From assembly GCF_030369675.1 (NCBI RefSeq), contig NZ_CP128477.1:2301001-2365000 (forward strand): a stretch of 64,000 nucleotides of DNA, written 5' to 3'. Made by a program: the position numbers and the translations under genes. Shown one piece after another: positions 29,675 through 38,244 of the stretch. Position 1 is the stretch's first letter, and the number at the start of each line of letters is the position of its first letter. This DNA comes from Peteryoungia algae (lineage in GTDB: Bacteria > Pseudomonadota > Alphaproteobacteria > Rhizobiales > Rhizobiaceae). The notes beneath the pieces are model-generated. The model was not told the origin of the DNA, ran no database searches, and worked only from the letters and a program-made list of their open reading frames with translations.

Positions 29675-29866
29675 TGTCCCGAAGTTCTTCGCCTCGTCAG
29701 AGCCTTGCAGACGAGCCTGACGAATGGCGTCGCGACGCCGGAGGCCTGGCAACCCGGCGAGAAAGTCATAGTCGGCTCGCCGAAGACGATGGCTGAAGTG
29801 GAGAAGCGGCTAACCGAAGGCCTGGAGACCACGGACTGGTACTTCACCGTCAAGGACCTTGCCTGA
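29675..29866 (+). pseudogene. 3' remnant of a peroxiredoxin gene
   Basis: Sixty-three codons ending at a stop encode ALQTSLTNGVATPEAWQPGE, KVIVGSP and then DWYFTVKDL, which is the C-terminal part of AhpC/TSA-type peroxiredoxins (the ATPxxWxPGE element before the tail). The thioredoxin fold and peroxidatic cysteine that should precede it are gone. Upstream the frame runs into unrelated sequence with no start. Deletion of the 5' end probably happened when the adjacent blocks were joined. Confidence 0.65.
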
Positions 29867-29999
29867 GCACGCCTTGGCAATCCGGCACCAAAACGGTGAC
29901 GGCAGCAGATCAACCTTCGTGCCTCTTCTGAGTGCGAAGGTCGATCCTTGAAGCCGGCGCCAGAACTGAAAATCACCGATATTGACGAAGGAACTCAAG

Positions 30000-30878
30000 A
30001 TGACTGCCAGACCAGATGTGAAAGGCTTTTTCGACCAACGCACATTCAGCATCCAATATGTCGTCAGCGATCCAGCGACAGGAAAATGTGCGATCATCGA
30101 TCCGGTGCTGGACTACGAGGCAAAGTCGGGCGCAACCGCGACCCGAAATGCCGATGCGATCCTGGATTATATCAAGGAAAAGCGGCTCAGCGTCGAATGG
30201 ATCCTCGACACCCACCCCCATGCAGACCATTTCTCCGCCGCCCGCTATCTGAAAGAGAAGACCGGAGCGCAGACCGCCATCGGCGCGCGCGTGGTCGAGG
30301 TGCAGGAGCTCTGGAAGGAGATTTACAACTGGCCAGACCTGCCAGCCGATGGCTCGCAGTGGGACAGGCTGTTCGAGGCCGGCGAGACCTTCTCGGTGGG
30401 CGACATCACGGGCCGCGTCCTCTTCTCACCCGGCCACACGCTGGCTTCGATCACCTACGTGATCGGCGACGCCGCCTTTGTGCACGATACCCTGTTCATG
30501 CCGGATAGCGGCACGGCCCGCGCCGATTTTCCCGGTGGCAGTGCAAAGCGGCTCTGGGCGTCGATTGGGGAAATCCTGTCGCTGCCCGACGAGACGCGCC
30601 TGTTCACGGGCCATGATTATCAGCCGGACGGGCGTGAACCCCTCTGGGAAAGCACCGTCGCCGAACAGAAGCGCAGCAACCCCCATATTGCCGGCAAGGA
30701 CGAGGCAGCTTTCGTCGCACTTCGCGAAGCACGCGACAAAACACTGCCCATGCCGAAGTTGATCCTGCATGCGCTGCAGGTCAACATTCGCGGAGGACGC
30801 CTGCCGGAACCGGAAGCAAACGGCAAGCGCTATTTGAAGATTCCGCTGGACGCGCTTGCAGGGGCAGCCTGGGAATGA
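30000..30878 (+). CDS. blh: Beta-lactamase-fold persulfide dioxygenase-like protein (Blh type)
   Basis: 292-residue metallo-beta-lactamase-fold protein with the HxHxDH site (DTHPHADHFSAARYL), SPGHTLASITY, DTLFMPDSGTARADFP and GHDYQP. The DSGTARADFPGG stretch is typical of Blh/ETHE1-like persulfide dioxygenases, which oxidise glutathione persulfide to sulfite using iron. It is directly followed, with a four-base overlap, by a TSUP permease that could export the sulfite, as in the BigR/blh operons of Agrobacterium and Xylella. ATG 30000 follows AAGGAA; an in-frame TTG six codons earlier is less likely. Confidence 0.9.
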   Translation: MTARPDVKGFFDQRTFSIQYVVSDPATGKCAIIDPVLDYEAKSGATATRNADAILDYIKEKRLSVEWILDTHPHADHFSAARYLKEKTGAQTAIGARVVEVQELWKEIYNWPDLPADGSQWDRLFEAGETFSVGDITGRVLFSPGHTLASITYVIGDAAFVHDTLFMPDSGTARADFPGGSAKRLWASIGEILSLPDETRLFTGHDYQPDGREPLWESTVAEQKRSNPHIAGKDEAAFVALREARDKTLPMPKLILHALQVNIRGGRLPEPEANGKRYLKIPLDALAGAAWE

Positions 30879-31669
30879 ACGACATCGTCACCCAGGCCCT
30901 GACGGCGATCGGCTCGGGCGGCCTCGTGGGCTTTACGCTTGGACTGATCGGCGGCGGCGGCTCCATCCTGGCAACGCCCCTGCTGCTCTATGTGGTCGGC
31001 ATCTCGCAACCGCATATCGCAATCGGCACCGGCGCTCTGGCCGTATCGGTCAATGCCTATGCCAATTTTGTCGGCCATGCCCGCAAGGGGCATGTCTGGT
31101 GGCGTTGCGCTTTCGTCTTCGCCGCCACCGGGACGGTCGGAGCACTCGCGGGCTCAACACTCGGGAAAGCTTTCGACGGGCAGAAGCTGCTTTTCCTGTT
31201 TGGCCTGTTGATGCTGGTCGTCGCCGGCCTGATGCTCCGGCCCCGGACCGCAATTGTCTCAAATGTCGTCAAGACGGATGGCCTGACATGCTGGAAAACG
31301 GCGGCTGTGGCCATCGCAGCAGGAGCAGCATCAGGCTTCTTCGGAATTGGCGGAGGGTTCCTGATCGTACCAGGCCTGATGCTCGCGACCGGCATGCCGA
31401 TGATCAACGCGGTCGGATCGTCGCTTCTCGCCGTCGGGACGTTTGGCCTTGCCACCGCGATCAATTACGCGGCCTCGGACCTGATCGACTGGGCGATCGC
31501 GGCCGAGTTTATCAGTGGCGGCGTGATCGGTGGCTTCGGCGGCATGCTGCTGGCAACCCGTCTTTCAACCCGCAGAAACCTTCTCAACCGCATCTTCGCC
31601 GTGCTGATCATCGGCGTCGCTTTCTATGTGCTGTACAAAAGCAGCGCTGCGATCCTGCCGCTCTGGTGA
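30875..31669 (+). CDS. TSUP/TauE-SafE family sulfite exporter
   Basis: 264-residue membrane protein with about eight hydrophobic helices and the TSUP repeats (GFTLGLIGGGGSILATPLL in the first half, GFFGIGGGFLIVPGLMLATG in the second). Members export sulfite or sulfoacetate or move other organosulfur anions. Overlap of four bases with the Blh-like gene strongly links it to persulfide detoxification, removing sulfite made from hydrogen sulfide or persulfides. Confidence 0.92.
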   Translation: MNDIVTQALTAIGSGGLVGFTLGLIGGGGSILATPLLLYVVGISQPHIAIGTGALAVSVNAYANFVGHARKGHVWWRCAFVFAATGTVGALAGSTLGKAFDGQKLLFLFGLLMLVVAGLMLRPRTAIVSNVVKTDGLTCWKTAAVAIAAGAASGFFGIGGGFLIVPGLMLATGMPMINAVGSSLLAVGTFGLATAINYAASDLIDWAIAAEFISGGVIGGFGGMLLATRLSTRRNLLNRIFAVLIIGVAFYVLYKSSAAILPLW

Positions 31670-31680
31670 AAGGTTTGGAA

Positions 31681-32319
31681 ATGTCGTTGTCAAAGCAGCA
31701 GAAGTTCTGGAACCGTATTGCTGAACGCTATGCTGCACGCCCGCTCAAAGACGTAGCGGCCTATGACGCCATGATCGGCGACGTCTCATCGCACCTCAAA
31801 CCCGCAGACCACGTCTTGGAACTCGGTTGCGGCACAGGCGGCACCGCCATCCGGCTGGCGCCCTGCGTGTCACACTGGACGGCGACAGATTTCTCCGCCG
31901 AGATGATCAGGATCGCTCGGAGCAAGCCAGCGGGAGACAACCTGACCTTCAAGGTGGCGGACGCCGAGAATGCCTATGACGGTGGTCCATTCGACGTCAT
32001 CTGTGCCTTCAACGTTCTGCACCTGGTGGAAAACCAGCCAGCCGCCTTGGCGCAGATCTTCGCCAACCTGAAACCTGGCGGCCTGCTCATCTCCAAAACC
32101 TGGTGTTTCGCCGATCTGAGTTTCAAGTTTCGTCTTCCGTTTCGTGCGCTGCAGTCGGTAGGCTTATTTCCTGCGGTCAAGCCGCACAGCATCTCCGACC
32201 TTCGGCAGTCGATGACAGATGCTGGTTTCGAGATCACAGACGAGCGGCTCTTTGGCAAGCATCCGCAAAACCCCTATATCGTCGCGCGCAAGCCTGAGCC
32301 GCAAGATCTGGCTTCGTGA
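31681..32319 (+). CDS. Class I SAM-dependent methyltransferase
   Basis: 212-residue methyltransferase with motif I HVLELGCGTGGTAIRLAP, TATDFSAEMIRIARSK, and VICAFNVLHLVEN. It begins at ATG 31681, 11 bases after the TSUP gene, and probably belongs to the same operon. Small methyltransferases of this type are often found in sulfur or toxic-thiol operons, so methylation of a thiol or hydrogen sulfide is possible. The substrate cannot be read from sequence. Confidence 0.88.
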   Translation: MSLSKQQKFWNRIAERYAARPLKDVAAYDAMIGDVSSHLKPADHVLELGCGTGGTAIRLAPCVSHWTATDFSAEMIRIARSKPAGDNLTFKVADAENAYDGGPFDVICAFNVLHLVENQPAALAQIFANLKPGGLLISKTWCFADLSFKFRLPFRALQSVGLFPAVKPHSISDLRQSMTDAGFEITDERLFGKHPQNPYIVARKPEPQDLAS

Positions 32320-32352
32320 CCGAAGACCCACTTTCCTTCCAGTTTTCGGGAA

Positions 32353-33030
32353 TCAGAGCACCTGTGAAATGGCATCCTGGGTTCCGAGGGTCGTTGAATC
32401 CAGAACCGGAATCCCGAGGGTTTTGGAAAGGTCAGTTGCAAGGCGACTGCCTGCGAGGTTCGTGCTCCAGATCAGCACGGCATCAAGCGGGGCTCTGGCC
32501 AGTTCCTTCACAAGACGGTCCAGCGTCTCGCTTGAGACCATCGATGCTTCAAAGTTGTCTGTGATGCCAAGATTGCGGCCCGCGACGATCTCGATACCTT
32601 CGCCGCCGAAGGTCTGCACGAGCCGCTTGCCTTCCAGCTCATCGCCCTGAGCAAGCAATCCTATTTTCTTGAGGTGATGCCGGTTGAGAAAGCTGGAGGT
32701 CGCCAAGGCTGTAGTCGTGGCGGGGATTCCAGTCTGCTCCTCGAGCATGTGACACAACTGTCGATCGGGCTCAAAGCCCAACAGGGCGCCACGTGTTGCA
32801 TTCCAGAGGATGATTTGGGGCCTGGCCTGGGCGAGCAGGTCAGCGGCCTGCCGAAAATGGGCGAGAGCATAGCCCTCCGGCGGATGGCCATCGTAGGGTA
32901 CCCGGGAAAAGCAGGCATCGAGACCCGGGTAGTCGGCAATAATCGTCTGCGTGATCCGCTCGACGACGCGATTTGATGAGGGAAGTATGACGCCGATAGC
33001 TGGAGCAGGCAGGGAATGCGACATTGTCAT
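32353..33030 (-). CDS. Asp/Glu racemase/maleate isomerase-like protein lacking catalytic cysteines
   Basis: 225-residue protein with the two-lobe fold of the arylmalonate decarboxylase/maleate isomerase family (AIGVILPSSNRVVERI at the start, IGLLAQGDELEGKRLV mid-way). In active members each lobe has a cysteine in motifs like ACTSG and SCTN. Here the equivalent positions read Ala78 (WNATRG) and Ser189 (IWSTNLAG), so both are lost. It may be a binding protein, a decarboxylase of another mechanism, or inactive. It is the last gene of the polyamine-type ABC operon, six bases after the ATPase gene. Two ATG codons (33030, 33024) are possible. Confidence 0.8.
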   Translation of the reverse strand: MTMSHSLPAPAIGVILPSSNRVVERITQTIIADYPGLDACFSRVPYDGHPPEGYALAHFRQAADLLAQARPQIILWNATRGALLGFEPDRQLCHMLEEQTGIPATTTALATSSFLNRHHLKKIGLLAQGDELEGKRLVQTFGGEGIEIVAGRNLGITDNFEASMVSSETLDRLVKELARAPLDAVLIWSTNLAGSRLATDLSKTLGIPVLDSTTLGTQDAISQVL

Positions 33031-33036
33031 TGGTGA

Positions 33037-34152
33037 TCACTGCTCCCGGACGATCAACGTCCGCTCAGAGGACCAACTGGCGGTCCAGACATCGCCCAGC
33101 TGAGGCGTGTTGGCGCCGAGGCTGTCGATCGGCAGCGAGCAGATGAACTCGGTGCCTTGTATCTCCAGCCAGATGGAAAGCGCCTGCCCCTTGAAGACAG
33201 TTCGAATGACCTGGCCTCTGACGGTATTGACTGTCTCACCGGATGTCTCGACAGGCGAAAGCCGGATACTTTCCGGCCGCACCGCCATGATAGCCTGTTG
33301 ACCGACACCCAGCGCGCTCGGCAGAAGGCTTTCGAATATCTGTCCTGTAGCGCTTCTCAATAGGGTCTTGTCTTCCTGCTTGCCGATAATGGTTGCGGGC
33401 ATGAAATTTGATGTGCCGATGAAGTCTGCGACGAAATGCGATGTCGGACGCTCGTAGATTTCGCGGGCCGAGGCGACCTGCTCAATACGGCCGCCCCGCA
33501 TGACGGCGATCTGGTCTGCAAGGACCAGCGCCTCCTCCTGGTCGTGGGTGACGAGGATTGTGGTCAGCCCGAGCTCGTTGCAGAGTTGGCGCAACTCGAT
33601 CTGCATGGCCTCGCGCAGCTTCTTGTCGAGCGCACCGAAAGGTTCGTCCAGAAGCAGGACCTTGGGGCGGTAGACGATCGCGCGGGCAAGCGCGACCCGC
33701 TGCTGCTGACCACCGGAAAGGGCCGCCGGCATCCGGCCCTCGAAGCCGGTCAGGTGGGTCAGGGCCAAAGCCTGTCTGGCTCTCTGCTCCGTCTCCGCTC
33801 TGGAAATACCTCGCATCGACAGGCCAAAGGCAACGTTTTCAAGCACGGTCATGTGCGGGAAAAGCGCATAGTTCTGGAACAGCATGCCGATATTGCGCCG
33901 ATGGACTGGAAGATCCGTGATCGGCTTGCCGTCGATGGAGATGTCGCCGGATGTTGGCTGGACGAGGCCGGCGACCATCCGCAACGTCGTGGTTTTGCCG
34001 CAGCCGGAAGGACCAAGAAGCGCAAGGATCTCGCCGCTGCGGGCTTCCAGTGTGACGTCGCTGACGACCTGGTTTCCACCATAGCTACGGCTGATGCCGC
34101 TGAGCTTGACGCTGCCACCGCCGATTTTTGCGGTTATCGCAGGATTGTCCAT
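33037..34152 (-). CDS. PotA-type ABC importer ATPase
   Basis: 371-residue ATPase with Walker A LLGPSGCGKTTTLR, Q-loop MLFQNYALFPHMT, signature [15 protein letters not shown], Walker B VLLLDEPFGALD, and a C-terminal TOBE-type domain (from about 290, IMAVRPESIRL). The close match to the spermidine/putrescine/iron(III) class agrees with the two PotB/PotC-like permeases and the PotD/F-like binding protein upstream. ATG 34152 follows GGAGAAGAG. Confidence 0.93.
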   Translation of the reverse strand: MDNPAITAKIGGGSVKLSGISRSYGGNQVVSDVTLEARSGEILALLGPSGCGKTTTLRMVAGLVQPTSGDISIDGKPITDLPVHRRNIGMLFQNYALFPHMTVLENVAFGLSMRGISRAETEQRARQALALTHLTGFEGRMPAALSGGQQQRVALARAIVYRPKVLLLDEPFGALDKKLREAMQIELRQLCNELGLTTILVTHDQEEALVLADQIAVMRGGRIEQVASAREIYERPTSHFVADFIGTSNFMPATIIGKQEDKTLLRSATGQIFESLLPSALGVGQQAIMAVRPESIRLSPVETSGETVNTVRGQVIRTVFKGQALSIWLEIQGTEFICSLPIDSLGANTPQLGDVWTASWSSERTLIVREQ

Positions 34153-34220
34153 CGGCTCTTCTCCATCGACTTGGATTGTTGGCGGCCGGCCCGCAAGGCC
34201 AACCGCACTCTTTGTGGCGA

Positions 34221-35291
34221 TCAGACAGCGAAGATGCCGTTCATCTTTTCGGTCCAGGCTGAGCGCTGGGCATTGATGAATTCCCAGTCGGGCGTGAACA
34301 GGCCGCGCTTGTCCATTTCGGCGAGCGGATAGGCGAGATATTTGAGGGTTTCGGGCGAGAATTCGATGCCGCTGACCGGCGGAGCGGTCAGGGCGAACTC
34401 GCTGAATTCCTTTTGGGTTTTCTGCTCCAGCATGCGGTTCATGAAGGCGACGGCGACATCCCTGTTGGGACCACCCTTGACCAGAACCTGGCAATTGTTG
34501 CCGGCAAAGCTGCCTTCCTTCGGGAAGCTCATGGTCACCGGAGCGCCCTTGGCAGTATACGGATAGACGTATTTCGACAGCTCAAGAAGACCGATGTCGG
34601 CCTGGCCCTGTGCCACTTCGTTGGCGGCCTGCGGACCGTTGTCGAACAGGTTCATGATATTCGGCTTGAGTTCGGCGACCTTGTCGAAGCTGTCGTCGAT
34701 CAGGTACTGGGCTTCGGCGAAAGGCTTGCCCGACTTCACGGCTGCGGCGACGATCAAGAAGAAGACCGATGGGGTATTCTTGGGGCTAACCAGCTTGAGC
34801 TTTCCGGCATATTCTGGCTTCCAGAGATCAGCATAGCTGTCCGGGGGCGTGACCGACGTGTTGTGGAACATGCTGCCGACGGAGATCGCAAGCGCGGTTG
34901 CCCAGCCGTCGAACCCGAATTTTGGGTAGAGGTTGGCCATCGCCGGCATGTCGCCCGCCGGAAGCTGCTCGATCAGGCCTTCCGACTTGCAGATGGGAAT
35001 GGCAACGTCATCAATGAACATGACCGAAAACTTCGGATTGTCCTTGGTCGCACGCATCTTGCCGACATTTGCAAGGGTGAAGCCTTCTTCGGCGATCACC
35101 CGGCAGCCGAAATCCTTCTCGAAGACCGGAATGATCTCTTTCTTGACGAACTCGCCCTGCGAGCCGCCCCAGATGCCGATCTGGATTTCCTTATCCACGG
35201 CCCAGCTATTGCGTACGAAGCCCATGGGGGCTGCCAAGGCGGTAGCGCCCAGTGCCAACTTGCCGAATGTGCGTCTTGAAATATTGGTCAT
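34221..35291 (-). CDS. ABC substrate-binding protein, PotD/PotF-like, Tat-exported
   Basis: 356-residue periplasmic binding protein. It starts TNISRRTFGKLALGATALAA, a twin-arginine signal (SRRTFGK) with the cleavage region near NSWAVDK. The mature part has the bacterial SBP type 1/8 layout found in polyamine, iron and thiamine importers (EIQIGIWGGSQGEFVKKEI, VMFIDDVAIPICKSEGL). Substrate unknown; it could be a polyamine or a small anion. Tat export suggests folding before secretion. Third gene of the operon. Confidence 0.9.
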   Translation of the reverse strand: MTNISRRTFGKLALGATALAAPMGFVRNSWAVDKEIQIGIWGGSQGEFVKKEIIPVFEKDFGCRVIAEEGFTLANVGKMRATKDNPKFSVMFIDDVAIPICKSEGLIEQLPAGDMPAMANLYPKFGFDGWATALAISVGSMFHNTSVTPPDSYADLWKPEYAGKLKLVSPKNTPSVFFLIVAAAVKSGKPFAEAQYLIDDSFDKVAELKPNIMNLFDNGPQAANEVAQGQADIGLLELSKYVYPYTAKGAPVTMSFPKEGSFAGNNCQVLVKGGPNRDVAVAFMNRMLEQKTQKEFSEFALTAPPVSGIEFSPETLKYLAYPLAEMDKRGLFTPDWEFINAQRSAWTEKMNGIFAV

Positions 35292-35334
35292 ATCATTTCC
35301 CCTTTTATGGTTGAGCGAATTTTCTTGAGCGCGA

Positions 35335-36129
35335 TCAACTCGCCAAACGGGCAAGGCTGATCCCGAAAACCTTCTCGATGACGAGCACGAGAAGAAGCGC
35401 GAAGATGATCATCAGCGAGGCGATGGCAGCGATCGACGGATCGAAAGAGCGTTCGATGATGGTGTAGAGGTAAAGCGGAATCGGGAAATGGTTGCCGTCG
35501 GCAAGCCACATCGAGATTGGGTAATCGTCAAAGGAGACGATGAAGCAGAAGATGCCGCCGGCCAGAATACCGGGCCGAACCTGCGGCCAGATCACTTTGG
35601 TGGCAACGAGATGCGGCGCTGCGCCCAGCACCGAGGCCGCATCCTCGAGGTTGCGGTTGACCAGCACAAAGCTCGCAGACACCGACCGGATGACATAGGG
35701 CAGGCAGATCACCGTGTGGCCGATGACCAGCTGCAGCATGGTGGCACGCGAAGCCATCATCGAGAACAACTGGAGAAGTGCGACACCGGTGACGATCAGC
35801 GGCACGATGAGCGGCGACAGGATGACGCCGAGCACCATATCTTGCCCCGGCACCTTGAAACGGGTGAGGCCGACTGCGCAGGGAATTCCGAGGATCAGCG
35901 ATACGATCGTGACGATCGCGGCCAGTTCCAGGGAGAACAGGAAGCTGCCCTGTGCTTCCGGATTGGTCAGCACCGCCGCATACCATTTGAGGGTGAAACC
36001 CTGCGGCGGAAAGACGATGTAGGCTGTGTCGGAAACCGACATCAGCAACGGCACGATCAGGGGGGCGACGACAATCAGCAGGATGATGCCGACAACAATC
36101 TTCAGGAGTGGGCTGACGGTCTCCGTCAT
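35335..36129 (-). CDS. PotC-type ABC importer permease
   Basis: 264-residue permease with six membrane helices and the EAA loop (LEDAASVLGAAPHLVATKVIWP). Starts TETVSPLLKIVVGI; ATG 36129 overlaps the stop of the preceding permease by four bases. Pairs with that protein to form the membrane channel of the polyamine-type importer. Confidence 0.92.
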   Translation of the reverse strand: MTETVSPLLKIVVGIILLIVVAPLIVPLLMSVSDTAYIVFPPQGFTLKWYAAVLTNPEAQGSFLFSLELAAIVTIVSLILGIPCAVGLTRFKVPGQDMVLGVILSPLIVPLIVTGVALLQLFSMMASRATMLQLVIGHTVICLPYVIRSVSASFVLVNRNLEDAASVLGAAPHLVATKVIWPQVRPGILAGGIFCFIVSFDDYPISMWLADGNHFPIPLYLYTIIERSFDPSIAAIASLMIIFALLLVLVIEKVFGISLARLAS

Positions 36130-37103
36130 CGTGTGGCCTCCGTCCAGCGGGCGAAGCGCCGGTTGACGATTTTGAGGAAGACGAGATTGGCGCCAAGCAC
36201 CATGGCAATCAGCAGCGTTGATATCGCCGCGCCGAAGGGCCAGTCGTTGAGTGTCAGGATCTGCTGTTCGATCAGCGTGCCGAGCAGTGGCGAGAAATTG
36301 CCGCCGAGAACCTGCGGTGTCACATAGGCGGCCGAACTCAGCGAGAACACCAGCGAAGCACCGACGGCAAGTCCCGGAAGGCTGAGCGGCAGGATCACCC
36401 GCAGGAAGACGCGCAGCCGCGTGGCGCCGGCAACGCGGGCGGCTTCCTCGACCGTCCGGTCGATCCGGGCGATCGCCGAGGCCAGCGGCATGACCATGAA
36501 AGGCAGATAGACATGCACGCACGCAATCAGCACTGCCCATTCGGTGTAGAGGAGAACCGGCGGATTGCTGATGCCGACCAGTTTCAACAACCAGGCCAGC
36601 GCACCGGTCTTGTTGAGGATGGCCTGCCAACCGTATGAGCGGACAACCACATTGACCAGAAGCGGGGCAAGGATGGTGAGAGTGACCAGCCTCGCAAGTG
36701 ATGGCCCACCGCGGGCGATGGCAATGGCGAGCGGGTAGGCGAAGATCGCGGCGCAAACACTCGTCAGCAATGCGATGCGGATGGTGCGCAGCAGGATGCG
36801 GAAATACAGATCCGAGGAAAATAGCCGAGTATAGTTCTCGAGGGTAAACCCCTGCACCATGGTGCCGTTGATGCTGTGGGCCGAAAAGCTGGAGAAGATC
36901 ATCACGAGCACCGGCCAGAGAAACCACACCGCGAGAAACAGAAGCGCTGGCAGAACCAGAAAGATGCCGGTGTGGCGGGTCGATGAAAACGCCGACCAGA
37001 GCCATTCAGTGAGCCTGGAGAGTGTACCGGCATCGTGCCGGTCGGTCGTCTCGCCGACCTCCGCAGTGGTGTCAAACATCATCGTTCTGTCCACGCTCCG
37101 CAT
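36126..37103 (-). CDS. PotB-type ABC importer permease
   Basis: Six-helix inner-membrane permease with the EAA loop VEEAARVAGATRLRVFLRVIL. First gene of the five-gene importer operon. The frame is open up to 37211, but ATG 37103 behind GAGGTG (325 aa) or ATG 37082 are better starts. It is divergent from a LysR regulator across about 140 bases that contain a T-N11-A dyad. Confidence 0.9.
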   Translation of the reverse strand: MRSVDRTMMFDTTAEVGETTDRHDAGTLSRLTEWLWSAFSSTRHTGIFLVLPALLFLAVWFLWPVLVMIFSSFSAHSINGTMVQGFTLENYTRLFSSDLYFRILLRTIRIALLTSVCAAIFAYPLAIAIARGGPSLARLVTLTILAPLLVNVVVRSYGWQAILNKTGALAWLLKLVGISNPPVLLYTEWAVLIACVHVYLPFMVMPLASAIARIDRTVEEAARVAGATRLRVFLRVILPLSLPGLAVGASLVFSLSSAAYVTPQVLGGNFSPLLGTLIEQQILTLNDWPFGAAISTLLIAMVLGANLVFLKIVNRRFARWTEATR

Positions 37104-37208
37104 CCAGGCACCTCGTCGGACTGTTCCTGAAGGTCCAGTGCGCTTTGTTCGATGCTCCGACAATCGGTAAATTTCCCGTTGCCGTCTATCGCAGAATAGG
37201 CAATCATC

Positions 37209-37227
37209 CATTCGAATAATTAGAATG
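37209..37227. promoter_or_regulatory. LysR-type T-N11-A operator candidate
   Basis: CATTC and GAATG flank a 9-base AT-rich spacer, giving TTC-N9-GAA, the classic T-N11-A LysR box. The larger CAATCAT...ATGATTG arms extend the symmetry. It lies just upstream of the LysR start (37245) and within the promoter region of the divergent importer operon. Confidence 0.6.
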
Positions 37228-37244
37228 ATTGCGAGAGTGAGGCT

Positions 37245-38195
37245 ATGCGCGGATCCCTGGTGCCAGCGTCCTTGCGTTATGCGGATCAGGTGGCCCGCTC
37301 CGGATCAATCCAGAAGGCGGCCAAGGAGTTGAACGTTGCGGCATCCGCCATCGATCGGCAGATCCTGTTGCTGGAGGCGGATTTGGGTGTGGAGCTGTTT
37401 GAACGCATGCCGCGCGGCATGCGACTGACTGCCGCCGGCGATGCGCTGATCGCCTTGGCCCGGCGCTGGAAGAGCGATGAGCGCAAGGCGGCTTCGGATA
37501 TCCGGCAGTTGCAGGGCATCCACCAAGGGCATGTGCGGCTGGCGGCAATGGACAGTCATGCCAACGGCTTCCTGCCACTCTTCATCGAGAAGCTTGCGAT
37601 AGAGCACCCGCGAATTTCTCTCGAGGTCGAGATTGCCAGCCCCGACAATGCACTGTCGGCACTGGTGGCCGGCGATGTCGACATCATCGCCGCGTTCAAT
37701 CTTTCCCCGCGGCGTGACGTTCACGTACTTTGGAGTGCCGACCTTCCATTGGGCTGTGTCGTCGCCCCGGGGCATGAACTTGCGAATGGAAAAACGACGA
37801 GCCTGCAGGAAGCGGTTCATTATCCGATTGCCCTCCAGAGCAAGGCATTGTTCATCCGCCGCTATCTCGATGCCCGTTATGGCTGGCTGTTCACAGACCC
37901 GCAGAAGGCCGTGGTGACCAATTCCTTGCAACTCGTCAAACAGCTGGCGTGCAGCGGTCGCTACATTGCCTTCACCTCGGAGCTGGATGCTGCGCCGGAA
38001 ATCACCGAGGGTTCGCTCATTTTTCTGCCCGTCCGTGACAAGGGGGCGGAACCCCAGACGGTCGGCTTGGCGATTGACGCACGAAAGCCACTGTCCCGTA
38101 TCGGCCGAATTGTGGCGGATATGCTGAAAGACGAAATCGAATTGTGCCTCGAACGAGTACGCCTGACGCGCCCGCGTCACACTGAGACATCTTGA
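37245..38195 (+). CDS. LysR-family transcriptional regulator
   Basis: 316-residue LTTR with an N-terminal helix-turn-helix (GSIQKAAKELNVAASAIDRQI, LEADLGVELFERMPRGMRLT) and an effector-binding domain. Divergent from the polyamine-type ABC operon, so it is the likely regulator of it. The operator candidate at 37209-37227 supports auto- and cross-regulation. Confidence 0.92.
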   Translation: MRGSLVPASLRYADQVARSGSIQKAAKELNVAASAIDRQILLLEADLGVELFERMPRGMRLTAAGDALIALARRWKSDERKAASDIRQLQGIHQGHVRLAAMDSHANGFLPLFIEKLAIEHPRISLEVEIASPDNALSALVAGDVDIIAAFNLSPRRDVHVLWSADLPLGCVVAPGHELANGKTTSLQEAVHYPIALQSKALFIRRYLDARYGWLFTDPQKAVVTNSLQLVKQLACSGRYIAFTSELDAAPEITEGSLIFLPVRDKGAEPQTVGLAIDARKPLSRIGRIVADMLKDEIELCLERVRLTRPRHTETS

Positions 38196-38244
38196 ACCGG
38201 GGCATTCCGCTTGTGATCCTTGCGGGGAAGAAGTGAAGAGTTCG

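Noticed and set aside
30856..32319. Long plus-strand frame of 487 codons joining the TSUP region to the methyltransferase
   Set aside because: Its first half is a shadow of the TSUP exporter gene in another frame. The real methyltransferase starts at ATG 31681.
33037..34494. Extended 485-codon version of the importer ATPase
   Set aside because: The N-terminal extension is a shadow of the binding protein gene. ATG 34152 has a proper ribosome site and the ATPase fold starts there.
35335..37005. 556-codon minus-strand frame
   Set aside because: The first half is a shadow of the PotB-like permease; only the part from ATG 36129 is the PotC-like protein.
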